A stretch of 64,000 nucleotides of DNA, from positions 242,501 through 306,500 of the forward strand of contig JAUJYZ010000775.1 in NCBI GenBank assembly GCA_033675265.1, in the 5' to 3' direction. Both the position numbers and the translations under genes were made by a program. Below, in pieces: positions 42,291 through 51,545 of this stretch (its first letter is position 1; every line of letters starts with the position of its first letter). This DNA is from Actinostola sp. cb2023 (Eukaryota; Cnidaria; Anthozoa; Actiniaria; Actinostolidae). The notes below the pieces were generated by a model that saw nothing but the letters and a program-made list of their open reading frames with translations, searched no databases and was not told the origin of the DNA.

Positions 42291-43598
42291 GCCTTGTGAC
42301 AATTTCTCGTCATTCTTAGCATAGTGAATTGAGCGGTATTGTCGGCGGTTTGATACAAGTGATGATGACGTCGTCGATGAGAACCTCGTTTTCTCTCGAA
42401 ATCTACAACACACGATGGCCACAATCTCTCTTTGCACTGTGGAGCTGTGGATGGCGTGGATGGTGGGAGTCAACACAGCGCTAGCATAAAACAGCGTGGA
42501 AACTATGGCAACTGCAGTGAAATGGCTCTGTGAAGACATGAGACCAGGTGTCCTGAAGGAATACAACAGACACCCTATAGTCCAAGGTCCGTCTGTGAGC
42601 AGAAACGTCACCACCACAAGAACGAGCATGCGCACTGCACGTAGTTTGGCCTTAGCAGCCGTGCCTTTTGCATCAGTGGAGCGGCACCTTACCCACAAGC
42701 GCCGCACAATCTTTGTGTATGCAACAGCGATGAAAACCAAAGGGATTACGAAGGAGAATGTGAAGAAAATAATGCAAGAAATCTGGCCTTTCACGTTGGC
42801 TGGTATATCACACACACGGATGGGGAGTACACACTTGGTGCTACAGTTAAGTGTCGTGTTCAAGCTAGGTGTTACGTTACTTCCGTTTCCAATGGCAATA
42901 CTACTTGTAAGTAACGTGGCTGCAATGGTACGTGTCACGTTGGTTGTGTGACGTATGATGGCAGTCTTCACATGATCACCATTGTGTAACGATATTTTCA
43001 CGGTGGATGTGGTGATCACTCCATCTTCATAGTCATTGGACGATTCAAACTCCATAGCAACAACGCGCATCCTGACACTGTAGAGAAATGGTGCCGAGGT
43101 GACGATGGCGAAGATCCAGATGACAGCTAGAGCAACCATTTTACGCTCTTCCATAACAATTCCCTTAAGTGGGTTCACTATGTTGGTGTATCGATCAAAC
43201 GCTATGGCAGTAAGCAAGCCAAATATCACGCCTGCACAAGTGAATATACTAAAGACCAGGATCTTGCAGGGTATCGGCGTCTCTATCTTGGCCATGCTCA
43301 CCACCATGGCGACCGGCAGAACCACAAGCCACAGCAGGAGCTCAGTTAGAGACAAGTTAAACAAGAAGAAGTTGGACAAGTTCTTCTTGACTTTGCCTCT
43401 TCTCAGCATCACGAAGCAGATGGCAAAGTTCACCAACAGTCCAAGAATGAGCAGAAGGGCTTGGATGCCAGTGACGACGAAGCGGTTGGTATCCATAGCG
43501 TGCTTGTCGGGAAAACCCTCGAGTTTGCTTTGTGCAGCCAGGTCGAGGGCGTCTTGAGAACAGTCGTCGCTGGACATTTTGACACTAACGCCCTTCAA
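42264..43598 (-). CDS. Class A (rhodopsin-like) GPCR, intronless, 444 aa
   Basis: Seven hydrophobic segments. TM1 (about 42-66) has N57 at the 1.50 position. TM2 has NLSLTELL, with Glu where Asp2.50 is usual. C111 starts TM3 and DRY lies at 135-137. TM5 is about 272-298, TM6 about 324-346 (DGPW replaces CWxP), and TM7 has TPTIH at 378-382 instead of NPxxY. The second extracellular loop is exceptionally long (about 175-268) with five N-X-S/T sequons and three Cys. Loss of the sodium-site Asp, the CWxP Cys and NPxxY suggests altered activation or an unusual ligand. No subfamily can be named. An alternative start at the second Met (residue 8, MSSDDC) is equally plausible. The last six codons lie in the adjacent tandem array. 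Confidence 0.88.
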   Translation of the reverse strand: MKGVSVKMSSDDCSQDALDLAAQSKLEGFPDKHAMDTNRFVVTGIQALLLILGLLVNFAICFVMLRRGKVKKNLSNFFLFNLSLTELLLWLVVLPVAMVVSMAKIETPIPCKILVFSIFTCAGVIFGLLTAIAFDRYTNIVNPLKGIVMEERKMVALAVIWIFAIVTSAPFLYSVRMRVVAMEFESSNDYEDGVITTSTVKISLHNGDHVKTAIIRHTTNVTRTIAATLLTSSIAIGNGSNVTPSLNTTLNCSTKCVLPIRVCDIPANVKGQISCIIFFTFSFVIPLVFIAVAYTKIVRRLWVRCRSTDAKGTAAKAKLRAVRMLVLVVVTFLLTDGPWTIGCLLYSFRTPGLMSSQSHFTAVAIVSTLFYASAVLTPTIHAIHSSTVQREIVAIVCCRFREKTRFSSTTSSSLVSNRRQYRSIHYAKNDEKLSQGGSDNARNA

Positions 43599-43644
43599 TT
43601 CCTACAAAACCAAAGAAATGATGAATCATAACCGTCGCCCTGGC

Positions 43645-44257
43645 TTTAAAGTGCCTATCACCCCTGTGAGTTTGTTTTAAACATATATTCGATACAAACT
43701 GAATAGTTGGAGGGTTCAGTATTTTGTGATTTGAACCTTGCGTTTATGAGTTATATATAGAGGTATGAAATCTCAATATGCAAATCAGATTACGTCTACT
43801 AAGGAATCATTTATTATACAAAAACGCCCTTGTGCTGATTATTGACATTTGAAAACTTACAGAATATTTTCACAGTCTTTAAAAATAAAATAAAAATAAG
43901 TTCTTCTTGAAAAAGTCTAAATAAATTATGGCAAATTCCTGGGTTGACGTCATCTGATTTGCATATTTGCTTATTTAAAAGATTTCAAACCTCTACAACT
44001 CATAAACGCAAGGTTCAAATCACAAAATACTGAACCCATGGCCACCAACTATTCAGTTTATATTGAATAGATTTTTAACACAATCTATAACAGGGGTGAT
44101 AGAGTGCAAACGCTAAAACCATGAAACAGTGCTAACTCTAATTAGCACTAAATAGTGCAATGTCTTTTGTTTTCTATTGTTTCATTGGTGCTATTTAGCA
44201 CTAAATAGTTTGTACTGTTTCACGGTTTTAGTGTTTGCACTCTCTAGGCACTTTAAG
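43645..44257. mobile_element. TTTAAAGTGCCTATCACCCC inverted element with nested MITE
   Basis: The left end TTTAAAGTGCCTATCACCCC matches the right end CTAGGCACTTTAA once a nested element at about 44099-44246 is removed. The nested element has TAGAGTGCAAACGCTAAAAC and GTTTTAGTGTTTGCACTCT ends. The outer arms carry TTTATGAGTT and TATGCAAATCAGATTACGTC. Relatives are at 44610-44960 and 49610-49727. Confidence 0.75.
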
Positions 44258-44609
44258 GAGCGGACACTTTCCCAGGACGGACACACCCACTACGCTGTTA
44301 TTCAGTAGAAATTCCATAAACCTTTGCCACCATTCAATATTCCCTGACTGGTCTGCGATCGATCCACCTCTAACTCTTCTAAAGGGAACGAAAGTATAGT
44401 AAGCACTGCTGTGACAGCGACTGCAGGTAGCCCAAGCTGGATGCGTTGACATCAGTACGTTATATGCAGGATAATGGGAAAATGATATATTTGACCTCAA
44501 AATTGAAATGAAATGTTCTTATCTTATTTGTGTTGTCTAAATCGATTATTTGGCTACTGTGTGACATTAGGCGGTTTTGTGACATGTTTTTGCCATTCAC
44601 CTGACCCTA

Positions 44610-44960
44610 TTAAAGTGCCTATCACCCCTGTGAGATTGTTTTACAAAATATATTCAATATATGCTGAATAGTTGGTATAGGTTCAGTATTTTGTGATTTG
44701 AACCTTGCGTTTATGAGTTGTAGAGGTTTGAAATCTCAATATGCAAATTTGCCATACCTTATTTAGACTTTTTCAAGAAGAGCCTGGAAGAGCTTATTTT
44801 TTGAAATGGGGAAACAATTATAAAATCATTCATAAAGTCTGTGAAAATATTCTGTAAGTTTTCAAATGTCAATAATTAACACAAGGGCGTTTTTGTATAA
44901 TAAATGAAGCCTGGGTAGACGTCATCAAATTTGCATATTGAGATTTCAAACCTCTTTATA
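44610..44960. mobile_element. Second TAAAGTGCCTATCACCCC element
   Basis: It begins TTAAAGTGCCTATCACCCCT and shares AACCTTGCGTTTATGAGTTG and GATTTCAAACCTCT with the 43645 element. The right terminus is lost. Confidence 0.7.
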
Positions 44961-45118
44961 AAATAATTTGAATAGTATGCGCGCTCTGATTGGCTAATCA
45001 GCCGTGTTTCATTTGCCTGTGAAAACATGGAAATGACGTAACGAAATTCATCGACTTTTTGACCTAAAACTAACTTTGTTTTCAGTGTACGACATTTTCA
45101 TTAGCAAAATTTACTTAA

Positions 45119-46758
45119 ATGACTGATGATAATGTTCAAAACTTTGAAATTAACTTACTTGAATAACAGAATGCTAGTGATCCACCCACAGGCAGCCCAA
45201 GCAATAGACTTCTGGAGGCCTTTTATGAAGAAAATTTTTATTTCAATAAATTCTATTAAAACTTATCTGAGTTGTTTATTGTGTCTTACTTTATCATCCT
45301 GTACAGTTTCAGCTCGATCCGAGGCCTATTTACGAAGATTTTCAATATCTGCTCCTCTCCACATGAATATGTGGAAGGCTGGAGACTCGGACTCATCTCA
45401 ACCGCTATATTCGCCAGGAAAAAATATATATATGCCCATTTCAACGCTTGTCTCGCTACAATACCTACAGATATGTTTAGACCGATAATCCCTCCATCAG
45501 GCAGTGATTTCAAATTGTCATCAAACCAAATATTCCTCGAGAAATCCGTGGTTTTAAACCGAAGTTTTGAAATCTTTTGAGGCTTGTGATCGCTGGGGTT
45601 CAAATGGGGTTTGAAGTGGGAGTGAATTGCACGTAGCTGATTGGACAGAATTATCACCTGACTAGTGCGAAAAGCACGCTCCCCACTGGGCCACAGGAAT
45701 AATTTTAAAACAAACATGTAGGTATTTTAGGCATAATTGCTTGAAATTTGCTCGAATTTACCTGCGAAAACTAACCAAAACAACAACCGGCGTACGAGGT
45801 TTTCCCCTAGTCATCGCTTGCTGTCGTGTTTGGCTTGTTTAGGACAATTGATGAACAAAAATTCTTCCCCGCTATACCCTGGTAAGTCTAATGTTTGTTT
45901 TAAAATTATTCCTGTGGCCCAGTGGGGAGCGTGCTTTTCGCACTAGTCAGGTGATAATTCTGTCCAATCAGCTACGTGCAATTCACTCCCACTTCAAACC
46001 CCATTTGAACCCCAGCGATCACAAGCCTCAAAAGATTTCAAAACTTCGGTTTAAAACCACGGATTTCTCGAGGAATATTTGGTTTGATGACAATTTGAAA
46101 TCACTGCCTGATGGAGGGATTATCGGTCTAAACATATCTGTAGGTATTGTAGCGAGACAAGCGTTGAAATGGGCATATATATATTTTTTCCTGGCGAATA
46201 TAGCGGTTGAGATGAGTCCGAGTCTCCAGCCTTCCACATATTCATGTGGAGAGGAGCAGATATTGAAAATCTTCGTAAATAGGCCTCGGATCGAGCTGAA
46301 ACTGAACAGGATGATAAAGTAAGACACAATAAACAACTCAGATAAGTTTTAATAGAATTTATTGAAATAAAAATTTTCTTCATAAAAGGCCTCCAGAAGT
46401 CTATTGCTTGGGCTGCCTGTGATCCACCTAAGAAAAAAACGTCTGCTTTTGATGAAAATCAGCTCGATGATATGAAAACCGGTGTGAATACCTCGCGTAA
46501 ACAAGCTTGGAAATATGATGAAATAAGTGAGTGTCAACGAGAATCTCTCCGAGAGCTATACAAATCATTGTGTTAGGCCAACTGCCATCACTCTGTTGTC
46601 AAACGCAGGGCTGTCTAACTGCCAAATTATAGCTATTTTGGGTCACCGAAACGAGCAGTCACTTGCAAGTACAACTCGATCCCAGCCATCTTCCAACCAG
46701 CTCCAACAGTGCAGTAATGTGCTCGCCCAGGCACTCAATCCAAGCAGCCAAAACAACT
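45119..46758 (+). pseudogene. Crypton-like tyrosine recombinase relic, split by a fold-back insertion
   Basis: Two coding-like pieces flank the 45187-46421 insertion. The left piece starts with ATG at 45119 (MTDDNVQNFEINLLE, then an in-frame TAA). If the insertion and one TSD copy are set aside, the frame continues into DPPKKKTSAFDENQLDDMK and stops at about 46576. A second frame, 46527-46758, one frame over, reads YTNHCVRPTAITLLSNAGLS, then ILGHRNEQSL. This matches the HxxR and GH boxes of the DUF3504 / Crypton-type tyrosine recombinase domain as I know it from cnidarian genomes. The nucleophilic Tyr expected shortly after GHRNEQSL is absent (ASTTR). Stop, frame change and missing Tyr indicate a dead copy with the middle deleted. 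Confidence 0.7.
45187..46421. mobile_element. 1,235-bp CACAGG fold-back element, 531-bp arms, 7-bp TSD
   Basis: It starts CACAGGCAGCCCAAGCAATA and ends with the complement. Flanks ATCCACC (45180-45186 and 46422-46428) are an exact 7-bp duplication. Arms 45187-45717 and 45891-46421 are each 531 bp and almost identical; the 143-aa frames they contain differ at one residue. The spacer is 173 bp. No known protein motif is in the arms, so those frames are probably fortuitous. It is the largest and apparently youngest member of the family in the window and lies inside the Crypton relic. Confidence 0.93.
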
Positions 46759-47118
46759 GAAGGAAGCAGACTACTTCTCAGCAATGAACAATATCCCAAA
46801 CAGTCGGATTAGCGAGTTTTTTTCAAGCATGAACCTTGCTCCATCGGTTCTGTCCACGTTCCGTTCAGCACTGTCACTGAGAACCACGATCACAAATAGT
46901 CGACGTTTTTGCTTTCAAAAAGAACTATTTCCTCCACTTTTGTATTCAAACTGCTCTTTTTAACACAATATGTATAACTGTTAACTTTTCGCTTGGTTTT
47001 CAACTTGATTTGAGGTTAAATCATAATTAAAATGAGACATTTTCTTGCCCACAGTTTGCCGGTTCAAACACTCGCCAAAACAATTCATATCAAAGTCGGG
47101 TGTAGATAAAATGATAGC

Positions 47119-47356
47119 CCGGACTGGCAGACCGGCGGTCGCGGACCGGCGGACGCGGACCGGCGGACGCGGACCGGCGGACGCGGACCGGCGGACGCGG
47201 ACCGGCGGACGCGGACCGGCGGACGCGGACGGCGGACGCGGCGGACGCGGACCGGCAGACGCGGACCAACGGACGCGGACCGGCGGACGCGGACCGGCGG
47301 ACGCGGACCGGCGGACTGGCGGACTGACGGACTGGCGGACCGGCGGATTGGCGGAC
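47119..47356. repeat. Left subterminal array, GGACCGGCGGACGC units
   Basis: Tandem 14-bp GGACCGGCGGACGC units, degenerating toward GGACTGGC at both ends. GC content is far above the surroundings. The reverse-complement type occurs at the other end of the transposon. Confidence 0.92.
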
Positions 47357-47909
47357 AGTAATAGAACATTAATATTATAATTATTAAATTCTAATATTGA
47401 CTGATATTAGAACGGTTTTTCAGATTTTAACTTACCTGATGAGTGTGGTCATTTTATGATCATATGTAAAACTTGTAAGTAATAAATGAGCAAGTAGGAT
47501 AGGATATACTTTCTTTAATCTTTTTTTTTTTTTTTGTAAAATGAAATGTCTATTCCTTTGAAAATGATGACAGTCATAAAATAATGTAAAAACAAGCAAA
47601 CAAATAACCAGTGGAATAGGATATTCATGATTCACATTCTTTCCATTAATTGATTAATTAATTGAAAAACCATTACATGGGCCACGTGACTGGCTGCGTA
47701 ACATGAGAAACGTATGCTTTCTCTACCGCTTGCTATCACTTCGTGGTGCCGAATACGTTCTCGATCGTGCTCAGCGTTTGAAAGAATACGTGTTTCTTAG
47801 TTCAAGAATTCTAATTGTATTTCAAGGTAAGAGGCAGTTACGTTTTGCACTTTATAGAAGTAAATGCCATTTAAACATTTTTTTAATTATTACCGCTACT
47901 TTTGTAAAG

Positions 47910-48330
47910 ATGCCGTGCGACCAGCATAACCAAGACCAAAGGACATCATGCCTCGTGGAATGCGCCAAAAAGGGGTTGTCACTCAGGTATGATCCTCCAG
48001 GATCTTCCAACCGTTGTTTTTTCAGATGCTTAGCAAAGTATCTGAATATGCAAGAGGAAAAAATAATATGCGTGCTTGAGGACTTCATGCTTCAAAACCA
48101 GCATCTACCCGTGAAAAGTGAGGTAAGTACAGTAAAAGCTCTCCTTGCGACTGCTCTCGAAGTGACCAGCTCTAGTTACGACCCTGACTATCATTTTAAA
48201 ATCCCGTTTGACTTGCACTATAACTCTGTAATGAAAAAGCAACTACGACCATCAAAATTATTTGGAATTACCAACTGGTCCTTTTCTTTGTTCAGATGAG
48301 ATCCCGTAAACAACGAGAGAATCTGATTTG
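47910..48330 (+). CDS. OTU-like protein fragment carried by the MULE-like element
   Basis: A frame from the ATG at 47910 (MPCDQHNQDQ) reads RYDPPGSSNRCFFRCLAKYL and then an alpha-helical stretch ending HLPVKSE at 48122, followed by a good donor GAG-GTAAGT. A possible acceptor TTGTTCAG at 48297 joins MRSRKQRENLI and a stop at about 48333. 'PPG..N.CFF..LA.YL' resembles the catalytic-Cys motif of OTU-type cysteine proteases (GDGNCFF...). The Asp of that motif is replaced by Ser, and no partner His is visible. OTU domains are known passengers of invertebrate transposons. The frame stays open upstream to 47703, so the start is uncertain. Confidence 0.5.
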
Positions 48331-48400
48331 AGTTTTAAGAAATACAAGAAAAATTCTTGATCACATTCCGTATAGTACGTATTATCATCATGTCAGTAAT

Positions 48401-48661
48401 AAAATGTTCAGTCGCACTTCCTTCGTAATAATGATATTGAAGATATTCCACTCAGTTCTAGCCTCCTTTGCAGGCGTCCTTAGACAACTCAGTTCCGACC
48501 GGAGTAGACTAAGATATTTATCGATGGCGGGACTTCAGTCAGTTCGCGGTCGCTTACAAAATATTTTGTTCGAACGTGCCAGACAAACTTTTTTAGTTAC
48601 TCAAGTGAAATTATTTTCAAAGCTAAACATGCTAAAAGAACTACTTAAACATGCTAAATAA
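48401..48661 (+). other. 85-codon ORF of unknown nature in the MULE-like element
   Basis: A plus frame beginning MFSRTSFVIM and ending LKHAK, containing SDRSRLRYLSMAGLQSVRGR. It has a plausible amphipathic, basic composition. No family is recognised. It may be a downstream exon of the OTU-like gene or chance. Confidence 0.25.
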
Positions 48662-49142
48662 ACAGGTAAAATAAGGATCACAATGTAAATGTGTACTACT
48701 ATGTAAATACAGATTACTTTATTGCCGCCTTAGTATAAATGCCATCTTCAATCCATAATATGAGTGTAATATGAGATGCTTAGGCCAGTTCACCTTATGC
48801 ATAGACCATTTTTATAAAGACATATCAGTTTAGTTTGACAATATGATACGGTTTTGGTACAAATAATCATTGTCATCTAAACAGTACCTAGAATTAATAT
48901 TTGTAATTGGAAAGTTTCGTTCCAAAATATCATCGGATATGAACGGATCAAACTTAAATATAGAGTTTTGTGATGCAAGCGAGGCCTTGTTGGCTTCAAA
49001 ACCCACACCTAGTGTTTAGATGGTCAATTTACAAGAGCTTTTTGTAAGGTACCAGTACAATACAGGCAATAAATGACTTTCAATCCTCAATCAATTTGCT
49101 GGAAAAAATGTGACGGACCGGAAACTGGAAAAAATATGAAAT

Positions 49143-49258
49143 CCGCCAGTCCGCCAGTCCGCCGGTCTTCCAGTCCGCCGGTCTTCCAGTCCGCCGGTCT
49201 TCCAGTCCGCCGGTCTTCCAGTCCGCCGGTCCGCCAGTCCGCCAGTCCGCCGGTCCAC
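49143..49258. repeat. Right subterminal array, CCAGTCCGCCGGTCTT units
   Basis: Units CCGCCAGT and CCAGTCCGCCGGTCTT repeat in the orientation complementary to the left array. The unit composition differs (16-bp TCTTCCAGTCCGCCGG), so the two arrays have expanded independently. Confidence 0.9.
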
Positions 49259-49421
49259 GCCGTCATTTTATCTACACCCATCAAAGTCACATATATCGAG
49301 CTTTCTGATTGGTTGGTGCAATGTATTGAGAATTACGATTTAGACAATAAAGGATTTATGTTTTTTCGTCTGTTTATCTTTTGTTTTTGTACTTTATTTC
49401 GAAAAAATAATTATTTTATAA

Positions 49422-49608
49422 AAGAAATGAAGTACGTTTTCCGTGTTTTCATGCTCTCATGAAAACCTCGGTACGTTTGGGAGAATTCTCGAGCAGGTCC
49501 AAACACTCGACTACGTCTCGTGTTTGGACTGATCTGCTCTCGAATTCTCCCAAACGTACCTCGGTTTTCATGAGAGCATGAAAACACGGAAGACGTACTT
49601 CATTTCTT
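49422..49608. mobile_element. Palindromic element with AAGAAATGAAGTACG ends
   Basis: AAGAAATGAAGTACG ... CGTACTTCATTTCTT. Arms include TTTTCATGCTCTCATGAAAA and GTACGTTTGGGAGAATTC and are almost perfect complements around a short centre. Non-coding. Confidence 0.82.
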
Positions 49609-49727
49609 AAATAACTCATAAACGTAACGCAAGGTTCAGATCACAAAATTCTGAACCCACCAACTATTCAGCTAATATTGAATATATTTTTTAAAACAAT
49701 CTCACAGGGATGATAGGCACTTTAAAA
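49609..49727. mobile_element. Fragment of the TAAAGTGCCTATCACC family
   Basis: Contains AACGCAAGGTTCAGATCACA and ends CAGGGATGATAGGCACTTTA, the reverse orientation of the 44610 element. It directly abuts the 49422 palindrome. Confidence 0.7.
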
Positions 49728-49729
49728 CG

Positions 49730-50530
49730 TCTCTAAAGAAATGACTGCCTGCATCATGATGTGGTCGCCCAACCTATTAGGCGAGGCTTGTCATCCATGC
49801 GGGGTCAGTCACATGATAAGTGATGAGTGATAGTAATAAGCTTAGTGGCATGTTGTTTTACGATGGATAGACTATAACCTGTACAATGTACAACAACAGT
49901 CATTTGCAGATCTACAGACTTGAGAATCAGAAATAGATAAATCAAATACGACTGAGCTAGCGGCATAATTCATGCATGTTCATCGCATACATCTTGCCGA
50001 TATATATTGTTATAAGTTGACTAAACGGTCAAAATGATAAACTGAGTACGGCGTAGACTGGACTATTAACATCAAATTGTATAAGTACTGTTAAATAAAG
50101 GGTCTTCTACTCTTTTGTGGTACTGAATGTGTATGTAAAATGTCCAATTCTGTGTACATTTGATATCCCACTAATAATGCGATGCTCTAATATCACTATC
50201 ATCAATTCTGCGAAGTCAAGTACATTGACAATATCCTCTCAATTTATCCTTACCTACGTGTCTCCAACAATAATTACGATGGCTTTGAGTAGCGTCTCAA
50301 TGGTCTTAGTGGAGACTCAAGCCGAGTTCTATGACACTAATACATTATAAGTGGATAACCACGAAGCGAAGTTTATTCCTAGAAGACTCGACTAGGCCTG
50401 ACGATTCGGGACCAATCACACACCACAAATACGCTAACATGACGTACATGATGACATAACCACTTATCGCTTCCGTGGTAGCGTGACAGCCCCTATCACG
50501 GGTCATTCCTTGCACTCTAGAGTATTCTTT
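49730..50530. other. Intergenic, no gene recognised
   Basis: Mostly AT-rich. A 77-codon frame at 50117-50350 has no motif support. Nothing further is identified. Confidence 0.4.
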
Positions 50531-50540
50531 TGTTTCTATT

Positions 50541-50938
50541 CCGGGGGGTGGGGAAGTACTCCCGGAAATTTAGGATAGGGGTGTGCCACCGGGATGTTGA
50601 AATCCTGGCCCTATTTAATTTAAAGATGGACAATTTGAAAATCCATACCCTTTCCAAGGATTTGTAACAGAAATATAGAACCAATTTAAGGAAAAAGTTA
50701 ATAGTATTCCTTTGGAAATCGCTAATATCAGAAATGCATACGCTGCATGGCTATTACGCAAAGCGGATTTTTTATCAAAATAAAAAAGTGTACCCAATTT
50801 AAAGATCGAATATTTTATTTTATGGTGAAAAAGGAAAATATGGTAACCAATTTAAGGATCTGGAGGTTCAAATACCATACCCTATTCGGGGACACATAGG
50901 CTATATAGCGTATATATGGGAGTATACCTCTTCCGGGG
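50541..50938. mobile_element. CCGGGG-terminus element with perfect 8-bp TSD
   Basis: It starts CCGGGGGGTGGGGAAGTACT and ends GTATACCTCTTCCGGGG. Flanks TTTCTATT (50533-50540 and 50939-50946) are an exact 8-bp duplication. The interior repeats TACCCTATT / AATTTAAAGAT motifs. Layout matches elements at 54968, 58669 and 60638: G/C-rich ends followed by a GGAGTACTCCC-like core. Confidence 0.87.
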
Positions 50939-51309
50939 TTTCTATTTGACTATTAGATTTTGTTTCACGGGTTAAGTGAAACCATTCTACCCCCGCAGTT
51001 GATGACAAAAATGGCTACAAATTTACACCATGACTAACAAGCTGACCGCCCCTGCAAACAGTACATGATTGGGTCGTAATGGGTCATGCGCAGTGTTGGC
51101 TTGCCCGATTCATCATCTGAAAATAGGTTTTTTGTTTTTAAATTGTTAGTTCTATTTTCGGTTGTTGTTGTTGTTGTTGTTGTTATATATTCTTGTTCTT
51201 GTTCAATTATCTGGTAATACTAGTCATGGACGCTAGCTAGAGCAAATGTTCAAGTTGATGGGCAATGCTTTGAGTTTGATATGTTCAGTTCTCAAACACT
51301 TTTGGTGGC

Positions 51310-51545
51310 CAGTACTAGTATAGCCCATGCAAATTAAACTGGTCCAAAATCGTCCAAAATGGTCATTTTTGGTGGGTTATAGCCCATGCAAAATGGTCAA
51401 AAATCGTCCAAAATGGTCATTTTGGGTGGGTTATAGCCGATGAAAAATGGTCAAAAATCGTTCAAAATGATCATTTTTGGTGGGTTATAGGGTCAAAAAT
51501 CGTCCAAAATGATCATTTTTTGGTGTGTTATAGCAGGAGCCCATT
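51310..51545. repeat. Tandem GGTCAAAAATCGTCCAAAAT repeat (orientation 1)
   Basis: Three to four copies of a unit containing GGTCAAAAATCGTCCAAAAT and GGTGGGTTATAGCC(C/G)ATG. The reverse-complement type recurs at 53395-53890, so the two arrays face each other about 1.85 kb apart. Confidence 0.75.

Larger units (their letters stand above)
47098..49279. mobile_element. 2,182-bp MULE-like transposon with 9-bp TSD
   Basis: It starts GGGTGTAGATAAAATGA and ends TCATTTTATCTACACCC, a perfect 17-bp inverted terminus. The flanks are an exact 9-bp duplication, ATCAAAGTC (47089-47097 and 49280-49288). Immediately inside each end are opposed GC-rich arrays (47119-47356 and 49143-49258). Nine-bp TSDs and subterminal repeats fit Mutator-like elements, but no MULE transposase is visible. 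The interior holds an OTU-like reading frame. Apparently non-autonomous. Confidence 0.9.

Noticed and set aside
41885..42324. Overlapping 64-146-codon frames opposite the GPCR end
   Set aside because: They are translations of the 20-bp GCGCGTTATCATGTATCGA array.
45286..46322. Two 143-codon frames, one on each strand, almost identical
   Set aside because: They are the two arms of one fold-back element; no recognisable domain and no independent evidence of coding.
47045..47380. 111-codon Arg/Ala/Asp-rich frame
   Set aside because: Translation of the GGACCGGCGGACGC subterminal array.
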